A stretch of 64,000 bases of DNA from Devosia sp. FKR38 (GTDB lineage Bacteria; Pseudomonadota; Alphaproteobacteria; Rhizobiales; Devosiaceae). The position numbers and the translations under genes are program-made. Numbering within the stretch: the stretch's first letter is position 1; every line of letters starts with the position of its first letter. A model generated the notes under the pieces. The model ran no database searches, was not told the origin of the DNA, and saw only the letters and a program-made list of their open reading frames with translations. Positions 45,457 through 55,809 of the stretch are shown in pieces. Location of the stretch: positions 757,836 through 821,835 of the forward strand of contig NZ_STGC01000002.1 in assembly GCF_005222805.1 (NCBI RefSeq), read 5' to 3'.

Positions 45457-46737
45457 TCAGGGTCTCGTCTGGCCGGTGCCGCGGACGCGGTATTTGAAGC
45501 TGGTGAGCTGCTCGACGCCGACCGGACCACGTGCATGCATCTTGCCGGTGGCAATGCCGATCTCGCCGCCGAAGCCGAATTCGCCGCCGTCGGCAAACTG
45601 GGTGGAGGCATTGTGCATCACAATGGCGCTGTCGATGCGGTTGAAAAAAGCCTCCACCGCCGCGGGGTCCTCGGTGATGATCGCCTCGGTATGGTGGCTG
45701 GAATAGTGCTCGATATGGGCGATGGCCTCGTCGAGGCTGTCGACCACCTTCACCGAGATGATGGCGTCTTCATATTCGGTGCGCCAATCGAGCTCGGTGG
45801 CCGCAATGGCACTGGGGATCATGGCCATCACCGTGGCATCGCCGCGGATCTCGCAGCCCTTGGCGACCAGCACCTCAATGATGGGCTTGAGGTGGGTCGC
45901 CACCACGTCCTTGTGGACCAGCAGGGTTTCGGCGGCGCCACAGATGCCGGTGCGGCGCATCTTGGCGTTCAGCGTCACCTTGACGGCCATGTCGAGGTTG
46001 GCAGCCTTGTCGATATAGACATGCACCAGGCCCTCGAGATGGGCAAACACGGGCACACGCGCCTCGTCCTGGACGCGGGCGACCAGGGTCTTGCCGCCGC
46101 GCGGCACGATGACGTCGATATTGCCAGAAAGGCCCTTGAGCATTTCGCCCACTGCGGCGCGATCGGTGGTGGGCACGAGCTGGACGGCCTCGACCGGCAG
46201 GCGCGCGGCATGCAGCCCATCGAGCATGCATTCGACGATGGCGTGGCTGGAATGGAAGCTGTCGCTGCCGCCGCGCAGGATCACGGCATTGCCGGCCTTG
46301 ATGCAGAGCGCGCTGGCGTCGGCCGTCACATTGGGACGGGATTCAAAGATCACGCCGATCACGCCCAAGGGGGTGCGGACGCGCTCGATATGCAGGCCAT
46401 TGGGGCGGTCCCATTCGGCGATGATGCTGCCCACGGGGTCGGCCAGTTCGGCGATGGCGCGCACGGCCTCGATGATGCCGTCGATGCGGGCGTCATTGAG
46501 CTCGAGGCGATCGAGAAAGGCCTTGGAAATGCCCTTGGAGCGGGCCGCAGCCATGTCCTTGGCATTGGCGGCGAGGATCTTGGCGCGATGGGCGTTGATG
46601 GCGCCAGCGGCCGTCTGCAGCGCCAGGCGCTTCTGCTCGGGTGTGGCAATGGCCAGGGCGCGCGCGGCCTGGCGCGCATTGCGGCCCAGTTCGGCCATGA
46701 CGCCGGCGATGGCTGCATCTGCATCAGACGTGGTCAT
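45457..46737 (-). CDS. proA: gamma-glutamyl phosphate reductase
   Basis: Second step of proline synthesis: reduces glutamyl-5-phosphate to glutamate semialdehyde with NADPH. 426 residues, aldehyde-dehydrogenase superfamily. Signature stretches are [27 protein letters not shown] and [14 protein letters not shown], where the Cys is the catalytic residue. Its start lies 14 nt inside the end of proB, so the two enzymes of an unstable intermediate are translated together. Confidence 0.96.
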   Translation of the reverse strand: MTTSDADAAIAGVMAELGRNARQAARALAIATPEQKRLALQTAAGAINAHRAKILAANAKDMAAARSKGISKAFLDRLELNDARIDGIIEAVRAIAELADPVGSIIAEWDRPNGLHIERVRTPLGVIGVIFESRPNVTADASALCIKAGNAVILRGGSDSFHSSHAIVECMLDGLHAARLPVEAVQLVPTTDRAAVGEMLKGLSGNIDVIVPRGGKTLVARVQDEARVPVFAHLEGLVHVYIDKAANLDMAVKVTLNAKMRRTGICGAAETLLVHKDVVATHLKPIIEVLVAKGCEIRGDATVMAMIPSAIAATELDWRTEYEDAIISVKVVDSLDEAIAHIEHYSSHHTEAIITEDPAAVEAFFNRIDSAIVMHNASTQFADGGEFGFGGEIGIATGKMHARGPVGVEQLTSFKYRVRGTGQTRP

Positions 46738-47863
46738 TGCGATCCTCCTTGGCGCCCACCAATACCAGATTGTCGCGGTGGATGAGAGCGGCGCGGTTGG
46801 CGACGCCCAGCAGCTCGATCACCGTGTCGCTGCGCTTGCCCATCACCAGCCGTGCCTCGTCGCTGTCGAGGCCGGCGAGGCCCCGGGCAATCTCGGCGCC
46901 ATCGGGGCCGAGCACCGCCACGGCATCGCCGCGTTCGAACTCGCCGCCCACCTTGGTAACGCCAATGGGCAGCAGGGACTTGCCGGTGAGCAGGGCGCGG
47001 GCGGCGCCGGCGTCGACCTGCAGCGAACCGGTCAGGGCCAGCGTGCCCATGATCCAGCGCTTGCGCGCCTGGGCGCGGCTCTGGGCAGGATGGAACAGCG
47101 TGTGGCGCCCACCCTGGGACAGGGCGGCGAGCGGATGGGTCTCGGTGCCCTTGGCGATGATCATGGCCGTGCCGGCCTGGGTGGCGATCTTGCCGGCCTC
47201 GACCTTGGTGGTCATGCCGCCGCGGGACAGATGGCTGGCAGCGCCGCCGGCCATGGCCTCGATGGCCTGGGTGATGACGCGCACCTCGGCAATGTGGGTG
47301 GCATTGGGATCCTGCGCCGGCGGCGCGGTATAGAGCCCGTCGATATCGCTGAGCAGCACCAGGCAGTCGGCCTCGATCATGGTGGCGACGCGGGCCGACA
47401 GGCGATCATTGTCGCCATAGCGGATTTCGGCTGTGGCGACGCTGTCGTTCTCGTTGATGATCGGGATGGCGCCCAGACCCAGCAGGGTGGCGATGGTGGT
47501 GCGGGCGTTGAGGTAGTAGCGCCGCTCTTCGGTGATATTGGGCGTGATCAGGATTTGCCCGGTGACGATGCCATGGGCGCCCAGGGCGCTGGCCCAGGCC
47601 TGGCTGAGGGCAATCTGCCCGGCGCTGGCGGCGGCCTGGCTCTGCTCAAGCGTCAGGGCAACCGCCGACAGGCCCAACAGGCCACGGCCCAGGGCGATGG
47701 CGCCGGAGGAGACGATCACCACTTCGCAGCCCGCCGCCTTGAGCGCGGCAATGTCGCTCGCGAGATCCGCCAGCCAGGCGGCCCGCAGCTTGCCCTGCTT
47801 GTCAACAAGCAGGGCCGAGCCGATCTTGATGGTCAGGCGCTTATAGGGCGCTAGGGCATTCAT
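46724..47863 (-). CDS. proB: glutamate 5-kinase with PUA domain
   Basis: First step of proline synthesis, feedback-inhibited by proline. 379 residues: amino-acid kinase domain (about 1-260) with [57 protein letters not shown] and [13 protein letters not shown], then a C-terminal PUA domain (about 280-365) as in E. coli. Overlaps proA by 14 nt. 43 bp separate it from obgE upstream. Confidence 0.96.
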   Translation of the reverse strand: MNALAPYKRLTIKIGSALLVDKQGKLRAAWLADLASDIAALKAAGCEVVIVSSGAIALGRGLLGLSAVALTLEQSQAAASAGQIALSQAWASALGAHGIVTGQILITPNITEERRYYLNARTTIATLLGLGAIPIINENDSVATAEIRYGDNDRLSARVATMIEADCLVLLSDIDGLYTAPPAQDPNATHIAEVRVITQAIEAMAGGAASHLSRGGMTTKVEAGKIATQAGTAMIIAKGTETHPLAALSQGGRHTLFHPAQSRAQARKRWIMGTLALTGSLQVDAGAARALLTGKSLLPIGVTKVGGEFERGDAVAVLGPDGAEIARGLAGLDSDEARLVMGKRSDTVIELLGVANRAALIHRDNLVLVGAKEDRNDHV

Positions 47864-47906
47864 GCAAACACACGCTCCGTTGCGCCGCTGCCGGCACTGA
47901 TACTGG

Positions 47907-48950
47907 TCAGGGCGTCCAATTGGGTTCGGCCTTGCGGCGCTCGGCTTCCAGTCGGGCGGCCTTTTCGGCGTCGAGCGTCTCGATCACGCCATAGAGCACC
48001 ATGTCGGTGCCCTGGCCGGTGACGCCGGAAACCTGCAGCACGTCCTGCTTGCTGACCTTCTTGAGAATCTTGACCTTTTCCTTGAGCTCGTCGGGCGGGA
48101 TGGAATCGATCTTGTTGATCACCACGATCTCGGGCTTTTCGGCCAGGCGCTCGTCATAGGCGGCCAGCTCGGAGCGGATCACCTGATAGGCGTGCTTGAC
48201 GTCGTCCTGGGTGCCATCGATGAGATGGATCAGCACGCCGCAGCGCTCGATATGGCCCAGGAACCGGTCGCCAATGCCAATGCCTTCGCTGGCGCCTTCG
48301 ATCAGGCCGGGAATGTCGGCCAGCACGAAATCGCGTTCGCCAATCGACACCACGCCCAGGTTGGGGTGGAGCGTAGTGAAGGGATAGGCGGCGATCTTGG
48401 GCTTGGCGGCCGACACGGCCGCAAGGAAGGTCGACTTGCCGGCATTGGGATGGCCAACCAGCCCCGCATCGGCGATCAGCTTGAGCCGCAGCCAGATCCA
48501 TTTTTCAACGCCCGGGATGCCCGGATTGGCATGGCGCGGCGCCTGGTTGGACGAGGTCTTGAAATGGGCATTGCCGAAGCCGCCATTGCCGCCCGAGAGC
48601 AGCACGATGCGCTGGCCGACTTCGGTCATGTCGGCGATCAGCGTCTCGTTGTCGTCCTCAAAGATCTGCGTCCCGACGGGAACGCGCAGCACGGTGGGCT
48701 CGCCATTGGCGCCGGCCCGGTCCTTACCCATGCCATGGGTGCCGGTCGGGGCCTTGAAGTGCTGCTGATAGCGATAGTCGATCAGGGTATTGAGCCCGTC
48801 GACGCATTCGACGACGATGTCGCCGCCCCGGCCGCCATTGCCGCCATTGGGACCGCCGAATTCGACGAATTTTTCACGCAGGAAAGAGACGGCGCCGGCG
48901 CCGCCATCGCCCGAACGGACATAGACCTTGGCCTGATCAAGGAATTTCAT
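47907..48950 (-). CDS. obgE: GTPase ObgE/CgtA
   Basis: Essential GTPase in large-subunit assembly and stress signalling. 347 residues: glycine-rich Obg fold (1-158, with [16 protein letters not shown] and [12 protein letters not shown]), then the G domain with GHPNAGKST, switch [21 protein letters not shown] and NKID. The C-terminal tail after the G domain is short and acidic/basic mixed. Real start 48950; the longer frame is antisense junk. Its ATG overlaps the stop of a GNAT gene by 4 nt (ATGA). Confidence 0.97.
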   Translation of the reverse strand: MKFLDQAKVYVRSGDGGAGAVSFLREKFVEFGGPNGGNGGRGGDIVVECVDGLNTLIDYRYQQHFKAPTGTHGMGKDRAGANGEPTVLRVPVGTQIFEDDNETLIADMTEVGQRIVLLSGGNGGFGNAHFKTSSNQAPRHANPGIPGVEKWIWLRLKLIADAGLVGHPNAGKSTFLAAVSAAKPKIAAYPFTTLHPNLGVVSIGERDFVLADIPGLIEGASEGIGIGDRFLGHIERCGVLIHLIDGTQDDVKHAYQVIRSELAAYDERLAEKPEIVVINKIDSIPPDELKEKVKILKKVSKQDVLQVSGVTGQGTDMVLYGVIETLDAEKAARLEAERRKAEPNWTP

Positions 48951-49483
48951 TTTTCTCTGGCCTTCCAGACGCTGTGCGTCAATTTGGTGTCGATATGCTC
49001 TACCTCGGCGTCGCGCGCAAGGCAGAGCAGCCGCGAGCGGCCGGTTTGGGTAAAGCCAAGCTTGTCCTGAATGGCCAGCGAGGCAGCATTGAAGATAAAG
49101 ACACCCGAATAGATGGTGTCTGCCTGTGTGGTGGCAAAGAACCAGTCGAGGCTGGCCGTAACCGCCTCGGTCATGATTCCCTGGCCCCAGAAGGGCTGGC
49201 CCAGCCAATAGCCGATCACCGGGCCCTGTGCGCCGCGGTGAAAGCCCACCTGGCCGACAAAACCGTGTCCGGGCAGGTCGATGGCAAAGCTGGTGTCGTC
49301 CACCGGCAGCGTGGGCAGGCGCGTGCGCAACCAGGCCTTGGCATCGCTGAGATGGTAGGGGAAGGGCACGCGGGCCAGATTGCCGGCCACGGCGAAGTCA
49401 TTGAGATAGCGCGCAATCGGTTCGGCATCGCCCAATTGGGCCGGCCGCAGCAGCAGGCGCTCGGTGAGCAGGGTGGTGTTCAT
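48947..49483 (-). CDS. GNAT acetyltransferase, third of a tandem trio
   Basis: 178 residues, RimJ/RimL-like GNAT. Begins [12 protein letters not shown]; motif A is [24 protein letters not shown], followed by [31 protein letters not shown] precedes its ATG, which overlaps the stop of the GNAT gene before it (ATGA); its own stop overlaps the obgE start in the same way. RimJ/L-type enzymes acetylate ribosomal protein N-termini or small molecules; the setting among ribosome genes is suggestive only. Confidence 0.9.
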   Translation of the reverse strand: MNTTLLTERLLLRPAQLGDAEPIARYLNDFAVAGNLARVPFPYHLSDAKAWLRTRLPTLPVDDTSFAIDLPGHGFVGQVGFHRGAQGPVIGYWLGQPFWGQGIMTEAVTASLDWFFATTQADTIYSGVFIFNAASLAIQDKLGFTQTGRSRLLCLARDAEVEHIDTKLTHSVWKAREK

Positions 49484-50001
49484 CCCGCCCTCCACTGCAT
49501 GACATAAAGCGGCTTGCCGCGATGGCGCTCCAGCACGCCGAAGGTGTGCTCGACTATGGCAAAGCCCGCCTTTTCCAGCACACGCACCGAGGCGGCATTG
49601 GATTGCAGCACACGGGCCGAGACGACGGCAAAGTCGGGTAGCTGGCGTACCGCGGCGAGCAGGCCGTTCAGCGCCTCGGCAACATAGCCATGGCCCCAAT
49701 GGGGCTCGCCCAGCCAATAGCCCACTTCGGGCGGCTGGTCGGGTTTGAAGCGGACCATCAGCACGCCCATGAGGCGGTCCGTGCCATCGACCATGCCATA
49801 GATGGCCTGGGCACCCGACGTGGCGGCCTGGGCAATCAAAGCGTCCGCGTCGGCCATGCCGAACGGATGCGGCAGGGTGGCCGTGGTCTCCAGCATCTTG
49901 GGATTGTTGGCCATGGCGACGATGTCGCTGACATCGCCGGCCTGCAGGGGGCGCAGCGTCAGCCGGGCGCAGGCGATGGTTTCGGGCAGATCGCGGGTCA
50001 T
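49480..50001 (-). CDS. GNAT acetyltransferase, second of a tandem trio
   Basis: 173 residues, same RimJ/RimL-like type as both neighbours. Opens LPETIACARLTLRPLQAGDVSDIV; motif A is GYWLGEPHWGHGYVAEALNGLL, then VLQSNAASVRVLEKAGFAIVE. Overlaps both neighbouring GNAT genes by 4 nt. Divergence from the adjacent copies is large outside motif A, so duplication is old. Confidence 0.9.
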   Translation of the reverse strand: MTRDLPETIACARLTLRPLQAGDVSDIVAMANNPKMLETTATLPHPFGMADADALIAQAATSGAQAIYGMVDGTDRLMGVLMVRFKPDQPPEVGYWLGEPHWGHGYVAEALNGLLAAVRQLPDFAVVSARVLQSNAASVRVLEKAGFAIVEHTFGVLERHRGKPLYVMQWRAG

Positions 50002-50534
50002 CGGGCAAACTCGATCCGCATGAAGGTCGTCGGCTTGCCAATGGTGCTGCCGCGCGTGCCGGCACCTTGGTGGGTTTCGACAAAGCCCGCCTTGGCCAGC
50101 ACATGCCGCGAGGCGGTGTTGCTGGTCAGGGCCATTGCTCCCAGGGCCGGCAGACCGGTGGTGGCGGCCGCCGCAACAACCGCCTTGGCGGCTTCGGTGC
50201 CAAAACCCTGGCCCCAGAAGGGCTGGCCCAGCCAATAGCCGATCTCGGGAATAGGGCTGTCCTTGAGGTCAATGCCGATCAGGCTGACGATGCCGATCCA
50301 GCGGCCCTGATAGAGGATCGACCAGGCAAATTCGCTCTCGCCGCGCGCAATGGTCTGCACAAAAAAGCGACCATCGGCCTCGGTATAGGGATGCGGCAGG
50401 CGCGCGAGCACCTGGTAGATGGCGTGATTGTTGGCGAGCAGCGCCATCTCGGGAACATGGTCCAGAGTGGGTGTGGTCAGCACGAGGCGATCGGTGGTGA
50501 TCGACGCGGGGAGGCGATGGGAAAGACTGTCCAT
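49998..50534 (-). CDS. GNAT acetyltransferase, first of a tandem trio
   Basis: 178 residues. Opens LPASITTDRLVLTTPTLDHVPEMALL; motif A is [22 protein letters not shown], nearly the same as in the third copy, then TSNTASRHVLAKAGFVETHQG. Start at 50534 has no strong binding site. A terminator lies just upstream, between it and rpmA, so the trio plus obgE probably has its own promoter or depends on read-through. Confidence 0.88.
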   Translation of the reverse strand: MDSLSHRLPASITTDRLVLTTPTLDHVPEMALLANNHAIYQVLARLPHPYTEADGRFFVQTIARGESEFAWSILYQGRWIGIVSLIGIDLKDSPIPEIGYWLGQPFWGQGFGTEAAKAVVAAAATTGLPALGAMALTSNTASRHVLAKAGFVETHQGAGTRGSTIGKPTTFMRIEFAR

Positions 50535-50548
50535 GCTGCTGTGCTCTG

Positions 50549-50586
50549 CCAAAACGAAAAGGGGAACCGGTGAACCGGTTCCCCTT
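50549..50586 (-). terminator. terminator after rpmA
   Basis: Perfect 12-bp stem AAGGGGAACCGG/CCGGTTCCCCTT (50559-50570/50575-50586) with a 4-nt loop. Read on the minus strand it is followed by TTCGTTTTGG. It separates the rplU-rpmA transcript from the GNAT-obgE genes. Confidence 0.8.
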
Positions 50587-50654
50587 GTCAATGTCGCTGT
50601 CAGCGAACGCGAGCCGGGGAACTGGTCACCGGCTGGTTCGACGGACCGGCCGGG

Positions 50655-50921
50655 TTATTCGGCGGCCTTTGCCGGGTCGACGGAAACGAAGACCTGCGAA
50701 TTGGCGCGGGTGCGGAACGACACATTGCCGTCCACCAGTGCGTAGATGGTGTGGTCCTTGCCCAGGCCAACGCCGGTGCCGGGGTGCCACTTGGTGCCAC
50801 GCTGGCGGATGATGATGTTGCCGGCGATCACAGTCTCGCCACCAAACTTCTTCACGCCGAGACGACGGCCAGCGGTATCACGACCGTTGCGGGATGAACC
50901 GCCTGCTTTTTTGTGTGCCAT
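50655..50921 (-). CDS. rpmA: 50S ribosomal protein L27
   Basis: 88 residues, complete L27: begins [28 protein letters not shown] and contains [27 protein letters not shown]. The N-terminus reaches the peptidyl-transferase centre. Second gene of rplU-rpmA, 11 bp after rplU. Confidence 0.98.
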   Translation of the reverse strand: MAHKKAGGSSRNGRDTAGRRLGVKKFGGETVIAGNIIIRQRGTKWHPGTGVGLGKDHTIYALVDGNVSFRTRANSQVFVSVDPAKAAE

Positions 50922-50932
50922 GGTCTAGCTCC

Positions 50933-51490
50933 TTATTCCTTGTCGGCCTTGGGTGCGGCCTTCTTGGCCGGGGCCTTCTTCGCCGGCTTTTCAGCGGCGG
51001 TGTCTTCGGTTGCAGCAGCCTTGGGCGCAGCCTTCTTGGCCGGAGCCTTCTTTGCCGGGGCCTTGGCCTCGGTGGCTTCGGTCGCAGCGGCTGCCTTGGC
51101 AGCGGCGCGAATCTTGGCCGGCTTGGTGGACACTTCAGTTGCGGCCGGGGCAGTCACGCCGGCAGCCTTGATGGTCGGCTTGGCGCCGCCGGTCAGGATT
51201 TCGGTGATGCGCACGGTCGACAGCAACTGGCGGTGGCCGTTGCGGCGACGGTAATTGTGACGACGGTTCTTCTTGAAGATGATGACCGTCTTCTGCTTCT
51301 TGGTCTCGAGCAGTTCGGCAGCGACGAGCGCGCCTTCGATCAGCGGAGCGCCGACTTCGTCGCCAACCATCAGGACCTGGTCAAAGGTCACGATCGTGCC
51401 GGCTTCGGCATCGAGCTTTTCGATCTTGAGAATGTCGTTGGCGGCAACCTTGTACTGCTTGCCACCGGTTTTGATCACGGCAAAAGTCAT
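50933..51490 (-). CDS. rplU: 50S ribosomal protein L21 with long Ala/Lys-rich tail
   Basis: 185 residues. Residues 1-103 are ordinary L21 (FAVIKTGGKQYKVAANDILKIEKL, IIFKKNRRHNYRRRNGHRQLLSTVRI). The last ~80 residues are low-complexity Ala/Lys/Pro with repeats of KKAPAKKAAPKA, like histone H1 tails; most L21 proteins lack this, though extensions are known in alphaproteobacteria. The tail is probably disordered and may contact rRNA or DNA. First gene of its operon. Confidence 0.96.
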   Translation of the reverse strand: MTFAVIKTGGKQYKVAANDILKIEKLDAEAGTIVTFDQVLMVGDEVGAPLIEGALVAAELLETKKQKTVIIFKKNRRHNYRRRNGHRQLLSTVRITEILTGGAKPTIKAAGVTAPAATEVSTKPAKIRAAAKAAAATEATEAKAPAKKAPAKKAAPKAAATEDTAAEKPAKKAPAKKAAPKADKE

Positions 51491-51496
51491 AGCATA

Positions 51497-51519
51497 ACCG
51501 GGAGCGTCAAACGCCCGGT
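51497..51519 (-). promoter_or_regulatory. hairpin just before rplU start
   Basis: Imperfect stem formed by ACCGGGAGCGT and ACGCCCGGT with a 3-nt loop, ending 7 nt from the rplU ATG, at the end of a ~175-nt leader. The position invites ribosomal-protein autoregulation, but no known L21-binding motif was matched. Confidence 0.35.
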
Positions 51520-51672
51520 CCCATTGTGTCGCGCTCTGTGGCGCCGCAGGTTAAGCCCAGATCCTGCGGTCTTCTGACATGCGTGCCGGCGATCAAACCG
51601 GCGGGCAGCCTCGAACAGCGTTTTCAAACAAAGGAAGCGCGCCAGACCAGCCAGCGCGCAATTCCGATGCGG

Positions 51673-51701
51673 CTTATCAGGGCAAATGCCCCAAGAGTCA
51701 A
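51673..51701 (-). promoter_or_regulatory. promoter of rplU-rpmA
   Basis: Minus-strand -35 TTGACT (51701-51696), 17-nt spacer, -10 GATAAG (51678-51673). It lies within 14-43 bp of the end of the next gene and implies a long 5' leader for rplU. Confidence 0.6.
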
Positions 51702-51715
51702 GCGTCTGCGCAGGT

Positions 51716-52489
51716 TCAGGCGCCGTTTGGATACCAGTTGCGCAGGCGCAGGTCGATGCCTTTGGCCAGCGCCGGCTGCAGCACCGACAGGTCACTTTCC
51801 CCATAGTGGTAGGGATAGACAATGGCAGGCTTGAAGCTGTTGATCGCTTCGGCGGCCTGCTCAGGCGTCATGGTATAGGGCAGGTTCATGGGCAGGAAGA
51901 CCACGGCAATATCGGTCAGCGCCAGCATTTCGGGCGTCGGTTCGGTGTCGCCGGCGACGTATATTTTTCTGCCACCCAGGGTGATCACATAGCCGTTGCC
52001 GACGCCGACCGGGTGATAGTTCATGCGGTCGGGCGTGGTGTTGTGGGCCGGAACGGCGCTGACGGCCACGCCGTTGAGCGTGCCGTCCTCGCCATTGGCC
52101 AGTGCCGAGGCCTGCGCCTTGAGCGTTTCGGGTAGTTTTCCAAACACATCGGCATTGGTGATGATCGGCGCCGTGCCGGCGATGGCCTCAAGCGTGGGCA
52201 GGTCAAAGTGATCGCCATGGCCATGGGTGATCAGAATGGCAGTGGGCGCGGGCAGGCCCTTGTAGCGGTCGGCCCCACCAACGGGATCGATATAGATCAC
52301 CTGGTCGCCAAAGCCGATGAGCAGGCTGGCGTGGTCGACCGGGTGGATGATGATATCGCCCTCGGGCGTCGGAATGGCGTCGCCATCCAGCGAGGGGGTG
52401 GCAGCCAGCAGGGGCGATAGCCAGGCGTTCGAGAGCGACAGCAGGGGAAGCGCTGCCATGCCGGCAACAATCTTGCGACGGTTCGTCAT
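51716..52489 (-). CDS. secreted metallo-beta-lactamase-fold hydrolase
   Basis: 257 residues. N-terminal NRRKIVAGMAALPLLSLSNAW resembles a twin-arginine signal, so a folded, metal-loaded protein may be exported. The core has the metal-binding HGHGDHFD, a further His in VPAHNTT and Asp in VAGDTEPTPEM, with PYHYGESD near the end, as in the UPF0173/UlaG-like group. Not an antibiotic resistance enzyme by type. Start at 52489 chosen for the signal; the longer frame is unconserved. Confidence 0.85.
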   Translation of the reverse strand: MTNRRKIVAGMAALPLLSLSNAWLSPLLAATPSLDGDAIPTPEGDIIIHPVDHASLLIGFGDQVIYIDPVGGADRYKGLPAPTAILITHGHGDHFDLPTLEAIAGTAPIITNADVFGKLPETLKAQASALANGEDGTLNGVAVSAVPAHNTTPDRMNYHPVGVGNGYVITLGGRKIYVAGDTEPTPEMLALTDIAVVFLPMNLPYTMTPEQAAEAINSFKPAIVYPYHYGESDLSVLQPALAKGIDLRLRNWYPNGA

Positions 52490-52740
52490 GTCGTGTTCCT
52501 CGTATCGGTGAAACCAATCCTCGATACGTAGCCTGGGCGGGCTCGGTTCGCCGCCCCACGATTTCGTGACCGCGCCGCCGCAAGCCGACAAGGCCGCCCC
52601 GCCGCTTTTTGCCAATATCTGCCTGGCGGGTGCGTAAAGCCGCAGCAAACGCCATCAGGGGAGTTGCAGGCTCCGATGAGCTATGCCATAAGCCGCCCCG
52701 TATCGACCAACCACCCCTCGGGGTAGTTCACCGATCTCGC

Positions 52741-52830
52741 GGAGAGATGGCAGAGTGGTCGAATGCACCGCACTCGAAATGCGGCATGGGGGCAACTCCA
52801 TCGGGGGTTCGAATCCCTCTCTCTCCGCCA
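52741..52830 (+). tRNA. tRNA-Ser (anticodon CGA)
   Basis: 90 nt including encoded CCA. Acceptor GGAGAGA/TCTCTCC, anticodon stem CCGCA/TGCGG with loop CTCGAAA (CGA at 52775-52777), the long variable arm of class II tRNAs, and a GGTTCGAATCC T-arm. No integrase gene or duplicated 3' end is seen nearby, so it is not acting as an attachment site here. Confidence 0.96.
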
Positions 52831-52929
52831 GTCACTTTGCCTGATCGCTTTGCCAGCCGCAGTCTCTCGGACGTGTCCGCGTGACTGGCTCTGCATGCAG
52901 GCGGGTGGTCCCCGCCTGCGGGATGTCTG

Positions 52930-54675
52930 TCAGAAAAAGATGTCGAGATCGTCGGTTGCCGTATCGGCCGGCGCTGGCGTGGGGGCGGCGACGGCAAGGG
53001 TCTTGCCGAACATCTGCTCATGGATGCGGCGCTCGCCATCCATGGTGTAACGGCGGCTATGCTCGGTCAGCGCCAGGGCCAGGGCGCCCTCCGGCCTGTC
53101 GAAATCCGCCTGGGGACACAGTTCCACCAGTTCTTCCTTGAGGCTGCGCATGCCATCGGAGATCATGGCCTGGGTGGTGAAACGACCGGCCGCGTCTTCG
53201 AGCAGGGCGCGGACCTTGGGCACGTCACGTTCCAGGGCGCCCAGCGCCTGGGCCAGCGCCGTCTCCACGCCCTGCAGCAGCAGCAGCGAGGCGGTCGCGT
53301 CATGTTCGAGCCGGCCGATGCGACTGGTGGTGTCGCCACTGGCGGCCTCGCCAAAGGCGCGCGCCAGCTTGCCGGCTTCGTGCAGACCCTGCATGGCGCC
53401 TTCGGCGGCTGTGACGGTTTCGCCAGTCAGTTCGCGCAATTGCCGGGCGATGACGTTCAAGGCCGCGCCGCGCGGGCCCAGTTGGGCGCATTTGACGGCC
53501 GCGTTCAGGCTCACCAGCCGCATATTGGCTTCGATTTCCTGCACGGCTTCGACATGGCCCAGCAGGATGCCGACGGTGCTCAGAACAGCGGACGCAACCT
53601 GCTCGAGCTTGCCGCGTTCGGATTCGCAATCGTGCAGCACCTTGGCAGCGTTGCTGACGGCCTGGCTCAAGGTTGCCAGCGCCGATTCACCCCCGTCGTT
53701 GTGGCCATAGGTTTCGCGACTCTTTCTGACGATGCCGCTGGCGTCGGCAGCCAGGTCGGCCAGGGCTGCCCCTGCGTCGGCGACATCCTGTTCGAACGCA
53801 TCGGCTGCGGCGCCCAGCTGATTGGCCTGCAGCGTCCCCATGGCCGCAGTGGCCTGCGTGCGTTGCGCCTCGGTCAGATCATCGCTTTCGATCAGCGCGC
53901 AGAGCGCTGAGATGCCGCTCTCGACGTGCTCGATGCGCTGGCGGGTGGAGTCGCCGACCTGCAGCGCCATTACGGCATTGCCGATGCGGTCGGCGATCTG
54001 GCGCGTGATGCGGCCGGTCTCGGCCGTGCCGTCCACCGATATGGCGCGTTGCCGGGCCAGCGCATCCAGGGCCTGCTGCATGCTCTGGGCCAGGGCGCCC
54101 AGGGTGTCGGCATGGGCGTTCTCGAACTGGCCGCTCTGGTGGGCCGCCTGGGCCACTTCGCTGGTCAGGCGCTCATAGACCTGGGTGAAGGCCTGAATGG
54201 TGCTGGCAGCGCTTTCGGACAGCGCAGCGATGTCGGTGGTGAAGACTTCGAAATCATCGCCCCGCACGGCGATGCCGGCGGCGACGACACGGGCGTTGAT
54301 GGCCACGATGTTCATCATCTTGACCGCCCGGCGCAGGTCGGCGATCGGGTGCGCGGCAGCAGCCACGACGGTGTCGAGGCGGGCGAGGTCGGCCTGCTCA
54401 TTGGCGAACAGGATGGCCATGGCCTGGGCCTGTTCGCCCACTTCGGCCAGGCGCGAGGAGGCTTCCGCCATGTCGGGGCTCTGCAATTGTGCGGGCAGGG
54501 CCTCAAAGGCGCGGGTGACGCGGTTGAGGATGTCGGCGCCTTCTGCCAGGCCGGCACCGACGTCCAGAAAGGTGGATTCGATCTGTTCGCGCGGGCCGAC
54601 CAGAGCGTCGGCCAGGCTACGCAGAGCGGGTGCGGCGCTGTCCTGTGCGACAGGCACCCGAGCCAGGGCGGTCAT
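52930..54675 (-). CDS. soluble chemoreceptor-like protein of the che operon
   Basis: 581 residues, no membrane segment. Mostly helical; two stretches resemble methyl-accepting signalling helices ([39 protein letters not shown] and [35 protein letters not shown]), both variants of the hairpin tip NxxALNAAxEAARAG.... The rest is coiled coil. After a Pro/Ala linker it ends TDDLDIFF, similar to the CheZ C-terminal CheY-binding peptide and to the DDLD-containing tails of the two membrane receptors in this operon. It starts 4 nt inside the end of cheB. Role might be a cytosolic receptor or CheY-phosphate regulator. Confidence 0.75.
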   Translation of the reverse strand: MTALARVPVAQDSAAPALRSLADALVGPREQIESTFLDVGAGLAEGADILNRVTRAFEALPAQLQSPDMAEASSRLAEVGEQAQAMAILFANEQADLARLDTVVAAAAHPIADLRRAVKMMNIVAINARVVAAGIAVRGDDFEVFTTDIAALSESAASTIQAFTQVYERLTSEVAQAAHQSGQFENAHADTLGALAQSMQQALDALARQRAISVDGTAETGRITRQIADRIGNAVMALQVGDSTRQRIEHVESGISALCALIESDDLTEAQRTQATAAMGTLQANQLGAAADAFEQDVADAGAALADLAADASGIVRKSRETYGHNDGGESALATLSQAVSNAAKVLHDCESERGKLEQVASAVLSTVGILLGHVEAVQEIEANMRLVSLNAAVKCAQLGPRGAALNVIARQLRELTGETVTAAEGAMQGLHEAGKLARAFGEAASGDTTSRIGRLEHDATASLLLLQGVETALAQALGALERDVPKVRALLEDAAGRFTTQAMISDGMRSLKEELVELCPQADFDRPEGALALALTEHSRRYTMDGERRIHEQMFGKTLAVAAPTPAPADTATDDLDIFF

Positions 54676-55799
54676 GCTGTGCCTCCCATGCGGCGTGGGT
54701 TCAGGCCAAAGGCCTCGATCTCATCGGCTACCCGCTTGAGCGGCACGATCTTGACGGCGGCGCCGCGCTGGATGGCCTCCTTGGGCATGCCAAACACCAC
54801 GCAGCTGTCTTCGTCCTGAGCAATGGTGTGGCTGCCGGCCTCGCGCATTTCGAGCAGGCCCCTTGCGCCATCGTCGCCCATGCCGGTGAGAATGACGCCC
54901 ATGGCGTTGCGGCCGGCGGTCTGTGATGCGGAGCGGAACATGACGTCAACCGAGGGGCGGTGGCGCGATACATGCGGGCCGTCCACGATGCTGACCGTGT
55001 AGCGACTGCCGGCGCGGCGCAGCAGCATGTGCTGGTTGCCCGGCGCGATCAGGGCGCGGCCGGCCTGGACCACATCGCCGTCCTCGGCCTCCTTGACCTC
55101 GATGGCGCAAAGCCCGTTCAGACGCTTGGCAAAGGCATTGGTGAATTTTTCCGGCATGTGCTGGACGATGATGATCGCCGGGCTGGTCGCTGGCAGGTGT
55201 TCGAGCACGTCGCGCAGCGCCTCGGTGCCGCCGGTGGAGGCGCCGATGCAGATGATCGGATCGGTCACTGGCATGTTGGCGCGCATGGACGCGGCCCGGG
55301 CGGCCGACACCGGCGGAATGATGGCGTCCGCCGTCAGCTTGGCCTCGACATTGATCGGCGGCGGCGCGGCCTTCTGCATGCCGCGGAACTTGGCGTGTGC
55401 GGCCGCCTTGGCAGCATCGCAGATGCGCATGCGCGATTCCTGCAGAAACTGGGTCGTATCAACCCGCGGCTTGGCCACGACGTCGACGGCGCCGGCTTCG
55501 AGGGCCTGCATCAGCGTTTCCGAACCTGCCTCGGCGAGACTGGAGCAGATCACCACCGGAATGGGCCGCTGGCTCATGATTTTGCGCAGGAAGGTCAGCC
55601 CATCCATGCGCGGCAGCTCGATATCGAGAAACATCACGTCCGGCACTTCCTGACGGATGCGCTCGACCGCGACATAGGGGTCGGCCGCGGTCGCCATGAC
55701 CTCAAGGTCTGGGTCGCTGGCGATGATCTCGCTGAGCGTCATGCGGACCGAGGCGCTGTCGTCCACGATCAGGACGCGGATCTTGCGGGAAACCATCAT
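54672..55799 (-). CDS. cheB: chemotaxis methylesterase/glutamine deamidase CheB
   Basis: Removes methyl groups from receptors when phosphorylated by CheA. 375 residues: receiver domain (1-125) with VDDSASVRM and the phospho-Asp in [13 protein letters not shown]; linker; methylesterase domain (about 180-360) with the Ser in [10 protein letters not shown], His in VQHMPEKFT and Asp in [11 protein letters not shown]. Follows cheR and overlaps the next gene by 4 nt. Two tandem ATG codons at the start. Confidence 0.96.
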   Translation of the reverse strand: MMVSRKIRVLIVDDSASVRMTLSEIIASDPDLEVMATAADPYVAVERIRQEVPDVMFLDIELPRMDGLTFLRKIMSQRPIPVVICSSLAEAGSETLMQALEAGAVDVVAKPRVDTTQFLQESRMRICDAAKAAAHAKFRGMQKAAPPPINVEAKLTADAIIPPVSAARAASMRANMPVTDPIICIGASTGGTEALRDVLEHLPATSPAIIIVQHMPEKFTNAFAKRLNGLCAIEVKEAEDGDVVQAGRALIAPGNQHMLLRRAGSRYTVSIVDGPHVSRHRPSVDVMFRSASQTAGRNAMGVILTGMGDDGARGLLEMREAGSHTIAQDEDSCVVFGMPKEAIQRGAAVKIVPLKRVADEIEAFGLNPRRMGGTA

Positions 55800-55809
55800 G
55801 GTTCGGCTC

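Noticed and set aside
48947..50104. One 385-residue protein across two GNAT genes
   Set aside because: Its N-terminal half is out-of-frame translation of the second GNAT gene; two separate GNAT domains in different frames with ATGA overlaps explain the region, not a frameshifted fusion.
51716..52489. Beta-lactamase resistance enzyme
   Set aside because: The HGHGDH fold is of the UPF0173/UlaG-like type, not the class B beta-lactamase pattern.
52741..52830. tRNA-Ser as an integration site
   Set aside because: No integrase, no duplicated tRNA 3' end and no compositional change on either side.
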